Positions 30,105 through 38,064 of a DNA stretch of 64,000 bases are shown here, in pieces. Below the pieces are notes generated by a model. The model searched no databases and was not told the origin of the DNA. It saw only the letters and a list, made by a program, of their open reading frames with translations. The first letter of the stretch is position 1. Every line of letters begins with the position of its first letter. The position numbers were made by a program, and so were the translations under genes. The DNA comes from Paragorgia papillata. Taxonomy: Eukaryota; Cnidaria; Anthozoa; Scleralcyonacea; Coralliidae. The stretch is taken from NCBI GenBank assembly GCA_035771165.1, contig JAWNZC010000372.1, positions 1,583,501 through 1,647,500 on the forward strand, in the 5' to 3' direction.

Positions 30105-30674
30105 TTGTTTTTTTTTCTATTTTCTATTGCACCAAATCTTCTTTATCAAACCGTTACATGTTTGGAAAAAAAATGTAATATTGAAGAAATGTACAATATT
30201 ACATTATGTTTTTTATGTTACTGCGATGCACACAACCCTAGTGGAATATTACGACGAAATCAAAATTATACTTACTATTGTCAAAATATGATACAACATG
30301 TAAATGTTTTTCGAGGACACGCTCCTATATGTTGTAGATTTAAAAATTGTCGCCAAAACGGTGTAAAATTTAATAATAGTTATGAATTATTCGAATTTAA
30401 TAATATATCTGACAGTGCAATAGAAGAGGAAAAAAAATCAAAAATAATTTACGCGCGAGAACCTCGAACTACTCATTATTGTTCTGATCATAATGAAAGT
30501 GATGATGATGACATCATAGAATTCACAACTCTTAATATTGAGAGTTTTATTAAAATCAAAAAGGGTGTATTCGATGAAGTTTTCAATTGCGTTAATACAA
30601 CCATTCAAAAATTAACGGATGCAAGTCTTCAACGAGTAAAAACAATGTTACACAAAGGCAATTATTTTAATTAA
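30105..30674 (+). CDS. Unknown Cys/His-containing protein, second half of the right paralog pair
   Basis: 189 residues. Blocks FSIAPNLLY, CDAHNPSGILR and CCRFKNCRQ match the left-arm gene at 11491-12294 in order. An acidic DDDD segment precedes a helical end. Cys/His spacing suggests a structural metal site. Ends in an (AATT)n run at 30664-30696. Confidence 0.5.
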   Translation: MFFFLFSIAPNLLYQTVTCLEKKCNIEEMYNITLCFLCYCDAHNPSGILRRNQNYTYYCQNMIQHVNVFRGHAPICCRFKNCRQNGVKFNNSYELFEFNNISDSAIEEEKKSKIIYAREPRTTHYCSDHNESDDDDIIEFTTLNIESFIKIKKGVFDEVFNCVNTTIQKLTDASLQRVKTMLHKGNYFN

Positions 30675-30690
30675 TTAATTAATTAATTAA

Positions 30691-31269
30691 TTAAATTTGT
30701 AACATATCATTCAACTTATTGAATGAAGCTATATAAATTTCTCTATCTTCAAAAACAAACATATTGTTTTGTAATAATTCTAATTCTGTACATAAATTCT
30801 TGTGTTGTTCAAATGTTTTTATTTTACAAAATAAATCATTATTTAATATAGCGAATAAAGTTTTTCCTATACGTCCATTACCGTCTGAAAACGGATGAAT
30901 ATACTCCAATGCAAAATATACACGAGTTATAATTAATTTGGTTGAAGAATTATTAATATAAAATTCATTTAATAATTTCATATATTCTTCAATATATTCA
31001 GGTAGAGGAGCATAATGTTTTCCTACAATTCTCATGAAATTCGAATATTTACCACCATTTTTCATACAATATTTATGTAAAAAAATACATATTTCACTAA
31101 TTTTCAATTTTTTTTCATTTTTTTTTTGAGAATAAATATTATTGATAGCGTTACTCAATTTTGCACAAGAATACCAAAAACCATTACACTCCTCCTCCTC
31201 TTCCATTCTAACTACATCATGAGTAAATATTTTAACTTTCAAATGAAACGATAATTCATCTTTTTTCAT
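30691..31269 (-). CDS. Fic-domain protein (putative AMPylator)
   Basis: 192 residues, intact. The Fic active-site motif HPFSDGNGRIGK is at residues 125-136: catalytic His125 and the anion-binding GNGR loop are present, with Lys in place of the usual final Arg. Upstream FMRIVGKHYAPLPEYIEEYMKLL matches the beta-hairpin flap and preceding helix of Fic proteins. No clear inhibitory (S/T)xxxE(G/N) helix is seen, so it may lack autoinhibition. Fic enzymes transfer AMP or related groups from nucleotides to Ser/Thr/Tyr of target proteins. Lies 6 bp downstream of the Bcl-2-like candidate, so the two are probably cotranscribed. Confidence 0.85.
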   Translation of the reverse strand: MKKDELSFHLKVKIFTHDVVRMEEEEECNGFWYSCAKLSNAINNIYSQKKNEKKLKISEICIFLHKYCMKNGGKYSNFMRIVGKHYAPLPEYIEEYMKLLNEFYINNSSTKLIITRVYFALEYIHPFSDGNGRIGKTLFAILNNDLFCKIKTFEQHKNLCTELELLQNNMFVFEDREIYIASFNKLNDMLQI

Positions 31270-31275
31270 TTTTTT

Positions 31276-31698
31276 TCAAAAAAATGATAATTGTGTTATT
31301 ATTAAAAAAGACGAAAAAAGTGCTAAAAATAAATAATCTTTTTTAATATTTTCTCTATTTCTTCTTCTTTTAATTTCACGCTCCAAATATTCAGTACACT
31401 TTAAATCGTCGACTGTCAATTTCACAAGAAACTTTATTTGTTCTTCTGTTAACTTTCCAGAGCAAAATAAAATTAACGAATAAAAAGATATAATTTTTCC
31501 CTCGTTATATGGAGCCAGTGAAGTATAAATCTGTTGTAAACCCTCGAACGTCTTAAGTTCTTCTAAATCCTCAGGCGTAAAATTCCTCTCTAACACTCGT
31601 TTTTCAATCAATAACATCTTCGAAATTGCTTCTTCTAAAAAACCATTTTTATATACAATTCCTTCGTCTTTAAGTTGGGTAATAATAACATCCATCAT
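31276..31698 (-). CDS. Tail-anchored, Bcl-2-like candidate
   Basis: 140 residues, all-helical appearance. YNEGKIISFYSLILFCSGKL (residues 64-83) resembles the BH1 region (N-x-G-R/K-I-x-x-F) of Bcl-2 proteins. The last 20 residues (121-140) are a hydrophobic segment right after RRRNRENIKKDY, fitting a C-terminal tail anchor to mitochondria or ER. Size and helix content match small viral Bcl-2 proteins, which block host apoptosis; adintoviruses are reported to carry Bcl-2 homologs. No convincing BH2, so this stays a structural suggestion. Start chosen at the paired ATGATG. Confidence 0.45.
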   Translation of the reverse strand: MMDVIITQLKDEGIVYKNGFLEEAISKMLLIEKRVLERNFTPEDLEELKTFEGLQQIYTSLAPYNEGKIISFYSLILFCSGKLTEEQIKFLVKLTVDDLKCTEYLEREIKRRRNRENIKKDYLFLALFSSFLIITQLSFF

Positions 31699-31796
31699 TT
31701 CTTTTTTTTATCTACTTTTTTCAAATCATTTCTATATCTACTCTCCATTAACTCCAAATCATCTAAAGCTTCTTTTATACTACTCTGTTTATCTAT

Positions 31797-32501
31797 TTAT
31801 TTTTTTTTAATTATAAAAATACGTTTCAATTCTTTAAATTTATTCTCGGCTGCTACAATAATATTACTGTTCGTTTTTGTGTAAATAGGAAATTCATGTG
31901 TAATTATTTGGGGTTTTTTAAGCACTAATTTTCTAATATAATATTTTCTTTCTTTCTTTCCTCCTTCACTTTTTCCTTCAACCTCTTCCTCTTCTTCTTC
32001 ATCGTCTCCATCTTCTTCACCGCTCGCATTATATAAAGATTTTAATAAATTAATGTTTTTTCCTCCTCTTTTTCCCGTATCAATTTGAAATTCCGTAAAA
32101 ATAGCATCGGTTCCTACCGGCTTAATTGTTTTATGCGGCATATAAGTAGTATACTCAGTTGAAGGAGTTGATGATGACTGCGGTGGATGTATGGGGTGAG
32201 GAAAATATTCTATTAAATTTTCTTCAATTGAAGATCCTGACGAACTCATCTCTAAATCTTTTATAAGTGTATTAATTGATACATTTACTTGTTCTTGTTG
32301 ATTCTGCTCACAAAGTCGGTCGAATTCGTATTGCTCTTGATGCTCCTCTTTTTCCCGTTGAGCTTTTTTTTTTTCTTCGTCGTCTTCTTCTTGCAACGCT
32401 CGTTGTTGTTCTTCATACAATTGAAATTCTTCCTCTGCTATTCTTTTCCTTTCAACTACTAAAAAATAAAAAAATAAAAAAATAAAAATAACAAACATCA
32501 T
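31797..32501 (-). CDS. Type-II-like membrane protein with coiled coil (unknown)
   Basis: 234 residues. N-terminal hydrophobic segment (residues 2-16, signal anchor), then a Glu/Gln-rich coiled coil (about 20-70), a Ser/Pro-rich linker, acidic EEDGDDEEEEEE run and basic C-terminus. A neighbouring frame continues downstream (about 31780-31694: IKEALDDLELMESRYRNDL) into the next ATG, so the natural end may be longer and lost to a frame change at the A8 run near 31800. Possibly a virion or host-membrane protein. Confidence 0.5.
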   Translation of the reverse strand: MMFVIFIFLFFYFLVVERKRIAEEEFQLYEEQQRALQEEDDEEKKKAQREKEEHQEQYEFDRLCEQNQQEQVNVSINTLIKDLEMSSSGSSIEENLIEYFPHPIHPPQSSSTPSTEYTTYMPHKTIKPVGTDAIFTEFQIDTGKRGGKNINLLKSLYNASGEEDGDDEEEEEEVEGKSEGGKKERKYYIRKLVLKKPQIITHEFPIYTKTNSNIIVAAENKFKELKRIFIIKKK

Positions 32502-32540
32502 TTGCGACCGCTCTTCATCGAGCGCACAATCACTTACTAT

Positions 32541-32660
32541 TTACGATTTTTTTTTAAAAAAACTCTTTTTTTTACCTTCCCCTAGATCTTTTGAATCATA
32601 ATTCGCCAAAAGTAAGAGCAACTCATTATGAGTATTTTTCGGTTCCATTTTTTCTTCCAT
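32541..32660 (-). CDS. Possible 39-residue peptide
   Basis: ATG 32660 to TAA 32543-32541. Leu-rich helix (NELLLLLANYDSKDLGEG) and Lys-rich end. It could be the N-terminal portion of the following membrane protein before a frame change. Low certainty. Confidence 0.3.
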   Translation of the reverse strand: MEEKMEPKNTHNELLLLLANYDSKDLGEGKKKSFFKKKS

Positions 32661-32778
32661 TCCTTACGACGTTCACGATAAAACTAAATAAAAACTTTTT
32701 TTTTATGCTTTTATTAAACAACAATATTCCATATATGGTCATGTAATAAAGCACTTCTTTCTATGTTATTATCGTTAC

Positions 32779-33090
32779 TAGGTAATAAAATAACAAACAA
32801 ACGCTCCTAGATCTTTCTTAATTACTAGGTGATAAAATAACAAACAAATGCCCCTAGATCTTTCTTAATTACTAGGTGATAAAACAAGAAACAAACGCTC
32901 CTAGATCTTTCTTAATTACTAGGTGATAAAATGACAAACAAGCCCCCCTAGATCTTTCTTAATTACTAGGTGATAAAAACAACAAATAAACGCTCCTAGA
33001 TCTTTCTTAATTACTAGGTGATAAAATAACAAACAAACGCTCCTAGATCTTTCTTAAGTGCCCGTTACTAAGTTATAAAAATAACAAACA
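32779..33090. repeat. 47-bp minisatellite, about 6.5 units
   Basis: The unit reads ACTAGGTGATAAAATAACAA, then ACAAACGCTCCTAGATCTTT and CTTAATT. Copies start near 32779, 32826, 32873, 32920, 32967 and 33014, with a partial copy ending near 33090. Differences are few and there are no unique spacers. Each unit carries CCTAGATC and ACTAGGTGAT. It lies directly upstream of the 33107 gene, in the largest non-coding gap of the right arm. Confidence 0.85.
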
Positions 33091-33106
33091 AACGCTACAA
33101 AATCAA

Positions 33107-33568
33107 ATGAAAATGGATAAAATTTTAAAAGAAGCAGAGAAATTCCTCAACAAGAAAGAACTAGCCGAAGCAAGAAATAGTTGTTACTGGCTTCTTAACT
33201 ACATACAAGATACTACAAAAAAATTATGGAGTTACGGAACAGATTCGCCATTTACAATTATTTGCAGTTTACGAAGATGTGCGCATAATGCTGAACTTTG
33301 CTGTTTCAGTTTCGAAGACTGTGATGAAGATAAGGTTTGTTTAGTACCGATATGTTATCAATGTCTAAAGACTATAGCAGATGACAAGAATAAACCAACT
33401 TTTATTGTGGAAAAGGGATCGTTGATAGTAGAAACAAAAATCCAGCAACTATTTTATAAGCCCAAAGATATTCCCAACATTGACGAAACAATTGTCTACG
33501 AACGTTTGAACGTATTGTTTAAAAAACTAAAACCATTTTCTATTTCAATCAATACTCTTACTACTTAG
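33107..33568 (+). CDS. Unknown 153-residue protein with central Cys cluster
   Basis: Intact, start at first ATG after the minisatellite. Helical N-terminus, then CSLRRCAHNAELCCF, followed by CLVPICYQCLKTI: eight cysteines and a His within about 55 residues, suggesting one or two zinc sites. Helical C-terminus. No family recognised. Confidence 0.5.
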   Translation: MKMDKILKEAEKFLNKKELAEARNSCYWLLNYIQDTTKKLWSYGTDSPFTIICSLRRCAHNAELCCFSFEDCDEDKVCLVPICYQCLKTIADDKNKPTFIVEKGSLIVETKIQQLFYKPKDIPNIDETIVYERLNVLFKKLKPFSISINTLTT

Positions 33569-34130
33569 AAAAAATACTGTATTTCTAAGTATTTAATTTC
33601 TAAGTATTCTATTTTTGATCATTGGTATGTTGTTTACCCGTTCTAAGTATCTATTTCTAAGTATTATATTTTTACCGACTCAAAAGCTTAATGATTGGGT
33701 ATGATTGGAATGTTGTTTACTCAAAAAAATTAAAAAGTGAAGAAAAAACATGGTGCACAGATGTCCGGCAACAGATGTATTTAATTTCTAAGTATTCTAT
33801 TTTTCATCATTGGAATGTTGTTTACCCGTTCTAAGTATCTATTTCCAAGTATTATATTTTTACCGAGTCAAAAGGTTAATGAGCGGGTATGGTTGGAATG
33901 TTGTTTACTCAAAAAAATGATATAATTTTAAGTATTTGATTTCTAAGTATTCTATTTTTTGATACCATTTTTGAATAAACAACATTCCAACCATACTATC
34001 ATTAACCTTTTGACTTGGAACAATGTAATACTTTGAAATAGATACTTAAGAACAACGTGAACAAACAGTCCAATGATCAAAAAATCAAATACTTGGAAAG
34101 AGACTTAGAAAGATTGCTTAAAACGCTTTT
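33569..34130. repeat. Complex direct and inverted repeat field
   Basis: A unit containing TTTCTAAGTATTCTATTTTT, CCGTTCTAAGTATCTATTTC, ACCGACTCAAAAG and TTGGAATGTTGTTTACTCAA occurs at about 33575-33727, again at about 33780-33917, and in part at 33930-33965. From about 33966 to 34050 the same elements recur in reverse complement (TTGAATAAACAACATTCCAA, CTTTTGACTTGG, AGATACTTAAGAAC). The result is a large imperfect palindrome with AAGTAT as a short repeated word. No gene within. Confidence 0.75.
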
Positions 34131-34462
34131 GAGTAAAACATCGTCTGGTCATACAATAAAATGGGAGACTACATCAATCATATCGTTTACTACAACGAGC
34201 TGTGGATGAGCGATACAACAGTTAAACAAGACTGGGTAGTAAAGACCCCAACGGATAACCGGTGAGTTATGAAAATAACAAAAAACAACTCTATTAAAAA
34301 GGTTTGGGTAAGCAGGAACGCTCAAAACTTCAAGGAAATTTACTTTCTTCTATCTGAAATTTGGGAGGTGGAAAAACCAAGAAGAAACGACGAAGAAAAT
34401 CAAGAACAATAACATTTAATTTAAGAACATATCAAGATTTTAAAGGTGATCAAGAAACGAAC
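34131..34462. other. Spacer without a supported gene
   Basis: Open sequence with a basic frame after about 34361 (KTKKKRRRKSRT) that has no ATG. It may be the lost N-terminus of the membrane peptide that follows. Confidence 0.4.
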
Positions 34463-34597
34463 ATGATTTCAACAAATAAACTGTTTATAGTTTTATTTGT
34501 TTTATATATATATTTTTTACATTACTTATATTTTTATCTCTTAAAAGAACTTCAAAACACTCGATATCATAAAATGTTTTTTTACTATCCTAATTAA
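34463..34597 (+). CDS. Possible small membrane peptide
   Basis: ATG 34463, 44 residues, with one strongly hydrophobic aromatic segment (LFIVLFVLYIYFLHYLYFYLL). An upstream basic extension in the same frame lacks an ATG. Low confidence because the sequence is AT-rich. Confidence 0.3.
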   Translation: MISTNKLFIVLFVLYIYFLHYLYFYLLKELQNTRYHKMFFYYPN

Positions 34598-34675
34598 ATG
34601 TCATTTCTATAACTAAATCATTTGTTCATTGTTGTTGTTATTTTTTTTAATCAATTGTTTGTTAAACTCAATCGT

Positions 34676-34909
34676 TCATGGTTTCTTTTCCATGGTTATT
34701 TTACCATCCTTCCAAAGCGATACGGTTGATCCGTCCTTTAAATGCACGTCTGTTTTTACTTTATAACCGCAATAGCAACAATCTCCTTCTCCTCCTTCCT
34801 GATCGGCTTTCTCTTCAAACTTTTTAATCAATTCATCAGCACGATGTGACTGAGCATAACATAAAAACAAACAAAGAATTATACTTGCAGCATATATATA
34901 TTTCCACAT
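34676..34909 (-). CDS. Small secreted Cys-containing protein
   Basis: From ATG 34909 (77 residues). N-terminal MWKYIYAASIILCLFLCYAQ is a clear signal peptide with likely cleavage after about residue 20. The mature part is acidic, then has DCCYCGYKVKTD and a beta-like end (STVSLWKDGKITME). An upstream ATG (34945) would put the signal internally, so it is not preferred. A consensus TATA box lies about 78 bp upstream. A secreted viral protein of this kind could act outside the cell, but no family is recognised. Confidence 0.55.
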   Translation of the reverse strand: MWKYIYAASIILCLFLCYAQSHRADELIKKFEEKADQEGGEGDCCYCGYKVKTDVHLKDGSTVSLWKDGKITMEKKP

Positions 34910-34986
34910 ATTCTCTTGAAGTATTTCAAAGAAACACAAAAGCAAGACAAGAAATATAATGAATCAAAAACCAAAAACAACTTGTA

Positions 34987-34994
34987 CTTTTATA
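34987..34994 (-). promoter_or_regulatory. TATA box of the secreted-protein gene
   Basis: Minus strand reads GGGTATAAAAGTAC, a consensus TATA box 78 bp upstream of the ATG at 34909. Confidence 0.5.
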
Positions 34995-35181
34995 CCCTTA
35001 ATTCATTCCAAAAAAAGCTTAAAAAAGCTAAACAATAAACGATAAATTAAAAATTCGGTTAAAAAACTAGCGTTAAATTACATAATAATGCCCAAATAAG
35101 GCAATAAAAGGTAAAAAAAGCATAAAAAAATAGCAATTAAGATAAGACAAGCAGTTTTTTTATTATCCCCTCATTTACAAA

Positions 35182-35580
35182 ATGGAGAGTATCGAACAAT
35201 CATTTAACAAAACGAAATGTTTAATTTGTACTGATGTATTTAAAAGATTACCATCAGGAAGACTATTCGTATGGCGTGACGTTTACCAAGATCATTTAAT
35301 GAGATTGACAAACGAAACCTGTCCCGCATACCCGCTGTTCAAACATGTATATTTTTACGGTCACGAACTAGAAGAATGGATTGATACGGAGAAAATACCA
35401 CCTTCAGCTGATTACGTCGTGGTATATCAAAATAGTAAATCTATGCTATTTACAATATCTCCCTATATTAAAGGTACTGTTGATTTGTCAACAAAAAACT
35501 GTCTTCAATGGATTGCAATAAGTTCACAATTAGAAAATGCAAGTTCCAACTATCAAAACAAACTGAATGTAGCTTTTTAA
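35182..35580 (+). CDS. Unknown 132-residue protein
   Basis: Intact from ATG 35182. KCLICTDVF near the start gives a CxxC pair; the middle is beta-rich (HVYFYGHELEEWID, DYVVVYQNSKSMLFTIS). A second open frame (35508-35750) overlaps the end and continues in a basic style (KKRRNKKKRE), so the protein may originally have been longer. Function unknown. Confidence 0.45.
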   Translation: MESIEQSFNKTKCLICTDVFKRLPSGRLFVWRDVYQDHLMRLTNETCPAYPLFKHVYFYGHELEEWIDTEKIPPSADYVVVYQNSKSMLFTISPYIKGTVDLSTKNCLQWIAISSQLENASSNYQNKLNVAF

Positions 35581-35720
35581 TTGAACTTTCATTAGAAATG
35601 ATTGTTATATCAAAATGCAATGTTATACTAAAGAATATATTATCAATTTCATGTAAACATAAAAACAAACATAACTATGAAAGAATTATAAAGAAAAGAA
35701 GAAATAAAAAGAAAAGAGAA

Positions 35721-35969
35721 CTAAACCATGAACAAATAGAGGAAGTGTAAGGTATTAAAAAAAATTATTACCCTTTTCTTCTCTTTTTGTTTTTCTTTAC
35801 ATTCTTCAAATAAATCAGCAAACGCTACCCTTTCTACTCTTTTTGTTTTTTCTTTACATTCTTCAAATAAATCTTTCATCGCTTCGGGATTATTATTCAA
35901 AAAATCAGCAAACGACTCACAAATTCTTCTATCCATTGCCAACTCCAGCTCGAATGCTTCCATTTTCAA
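35721..35969 (-). CDS. Small acidic protein with internal duplication
   Basis: 82 residues. DLFEECKEKTKRVERVAFA is followed by DLFEECKEKQKEKKRV, encoded by near-identical DNA copies at about 35780-35815 and 35842-35877. Helical N-terminus. No function suggested. Confidence 0.4.
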   Translation of the reverse strand: MKMEAFELELAMDRRICESFADFLNNNPEAMKDLFEECKEKTKRVERVAFADLFEECKEKQKEKKRVIIFFNTLHFLYLFMV

Positions 35970-36030
35970 AGTATAATTTTTGTTTATAATTAATATTCTT
36001 TTATATTCTCTCTTTATTTTTTTCTTTTAG

Positions 36031-36213
36031 ATGGAAGATTGTACTAGTTGTTTACGTAATATGGATTGTGAAAATATATTTTTTTTCTTTACTTGTCAAC
36101 AATGTGAAGTTAATGCATTTTTTTGTAAATTTTGTACAGAAAATTATTGTAAAAAAGTTAAGGTTAAAGTCTTTAAACGTTGTGATTGTATAGAAAGACA
36201 ACAACGATGGTAG
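36031..36213 (+). CDS. Small Cys-rich putative zinc-binding protein (right copy)
   Basis: 60 residues with CTSC, C, CQQC, CKFC, C and CDC, ten cysteines in all, ending IERQQRW. Spacing suggests two zinc knuckles or a ribbon. Resembles the minus-strand frame at 6760-6990 near the other end of the element. Confidence 0.5.
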   Translation: MEDCTSCLRNMDCENIFFFFTCQQCEVNAFFCKFCTENYCKKVKVKVFKRCDCIERQQRW

Positions 36214-36290
36214 AAAAGATATAATCTTTAAAAAATAATACTTGTAACAAAAAAAACCATCGAAATAAATTTTTACCTTTTCTCAATCTC

Positions 36291-36653
36291 TCAGTTCTCC
36301 TTCAATTTTAAAATATAATCTTTATAAAACACAACTTTTCCCAAAAACTTATGAAAATCGCCTTTTTTCAAAGTATCCAAAGTATAAAGATTTCCCAAGG
36401 GGTATCCATAATATTTTTCAAGCTCTACTGCAGAAACCACTTCAAACAAAAGTTCCATATTTATTTCTTCTTCACTAGCATCTTTAATAACTTCCTCATT
36501 ATCTTCACCTCCACGTATAATAACTTCCTCTCCTCCACGTAATATCAGATTACTATCAGGATAAAATTCACTAAAATAATTTAATTTTTCAACTGATAAA
36601 AACTTCTCCTTCGATTGATCTGAGAAAAACTTCGTCCATATCGCTTCAGCCAT
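36291..36653 (-). CDS. Unknown 120-residue acidic protein, outermost right gene
   Basis: Intact. Contains a short repeat LRGGEEVIIRGGEDNEEV and a Gly/Tyr segment (YYGYPLGNLYTLDTLKKGDF). No domain recognised. Confidence 0.5.
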   Translation of the reverse strand: MAEAIWTKFFSDQSKEKFLSVEKLNYFSEFYPDSNLILRGGEEVIIRGGEDNEEVIKDASEEEINMELLFEVVSAVELEKYYGYPLGNLYTLDTLKKGDFHKFLGKVVFYKDYILKLKEN

Positions 36654-38064
36654 TTGTTACAACTGGCTAAAAAAAAAATTTTTTCTACAAAAAAAATAAA
36701 TTTTAAATATGAATATATTTCTATAAATTAAAAATATTTTTTTCCAATTTTTCGACATATATGGAGAAACGTAAAATTTCAAAAAGACAGAAACAAAATA
36801 CAAAAAAAACAACTATTTATTTTTTTATCAATCGTGAGCGGGCGGAATCCTAGGTAATGCTGTAATTTGATTGGCTACGTGAGCGGGCAGTTTTTTACGA
36901 TATCTGACCACGGTCACGGAATCCTAAATTTAATTTTAAAATTCATTTAAAATTGCCCGATTTTCATAACTATTTCGCTTGCCACAGAAAAAATAAATTC
37001 AACAGAGAGCTACGGGGATGCAAATGAGTTTTATTATCCAAATGGGTTTGACAACTTCATGTGTAAACAGCGAATTTTAAAAGAAATGCTGGGAAAACTG
37101 TGACAAAGCAAAATTTACGAGTTGACATTTATTAAGAAAACAGTTTAAAACGGTAGGAAAAACATACAAAAACTTGTGAACACAGTATTTTGAATCACTA
37201 AATGAAACTATATAGAAATATATATAAAAAATCATACCACGAGATTAAGATAGAAAAGCTCAGTGAAACCTTTTGACACTAAACTGTCTTTCTTCTGTTA
37301 TCCAACCGCTATACTCAACAAAACCGCTACAAGTCTTTTACCTTTTAGCCAAACATTTTCCACATGCCAACCTCATCGTCTCATGTCCTTGAAAGTTGAA
37401 ATTACAAATGGCTTACTGACAAGCATTTTCGTCTTCAAACTCGAGGACCACACTTTCAATTTTCATGCAGTCAGCCAAATATTGAAAGCGACTTTCCAAG
37501 CTAACAGCCAAAAACGAGCAAGCGACGAAGAAGAACGACGAAGAATCTTTATCAACTAAACTTTAAAAACACTTGGACTGCATTTTGACTTCCCTTCGTA
37601 ACTAGATCTTCGAGTTTTGAATGTTTTTTTATGACAAAAAAGGTTCCAAGCTTCCCTGTAAGACTGCATGTCGGCAGTTGTTTACTCTCGAACGATAAAC
37701 TTTGGACTTTTGAATATCACGTCAACGTCATCTCGATTACGCAACTTAATTCAATTATGTTAATTTATCTAATTATGTAACAAAAAAATAAATAAGTTAT
37801 TTACCGTTTTGGTCGGTCCGTATAGAAAAATATTTGCCCTCGGTCTCAAAAATGTCCCTCGGCCTGCGGCCTCGGGCCTTTTTTAAGACCTCGGGCAAAT
37901 ATTTTTCTATACGGACCTCCCAGCCGGTAAATAACATATATATATTCAATCGCAATTATTTTTATTTAATTTTTTTCTTAGGGAATCACAACTTTCACGC
38001 TATCAACGTTCACTACTTCTATACTTCAAAGAAAACATTTTTTTTTTCATTTTTAAAAATTTTT
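36654..38064. other. Gene-poor right subterminal region with host-like repeat insert
   Basis: No convincing gene. From about 36830 the base composition becomes less AT-rich (TGAGCGGGCGGAATCC, GATTGGCTACGTGAGCGGGC), unlike viral genes and similar to anthozoan genomic repeats I recall. It continues to the palindromic block at 37796-37936. This suggests a host-derived repeat inside the virus. Confidence 0.45.
37796..37936. repeat. Palindromic hairpin element
   Basis: GTTATTTACCG and GGTCCGTATAGAAAAATATT on the left are matched in reverse complement at 37885-37936, with GCCCTCGGTCT / AGACCTCGGGC inner arms and a GC-rich loop (CTCGGCCTGCGGCCTCGGG). The structure is a MITE-like or satellite-like hairpin. 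Confidence 0.7.

Noticed and set aside
32779..33090. Possible CRISPR-like array
   Set aside because: Units are contiguous 47-bp repeats without unique spacers, and there are no cas genes; it is a minisatellite.
37263..37559. Plus-strand frame of 98 codons near the right end
   Set aside because: Starts with GTG, shows no domain and lies in the host-repeat-like insert.
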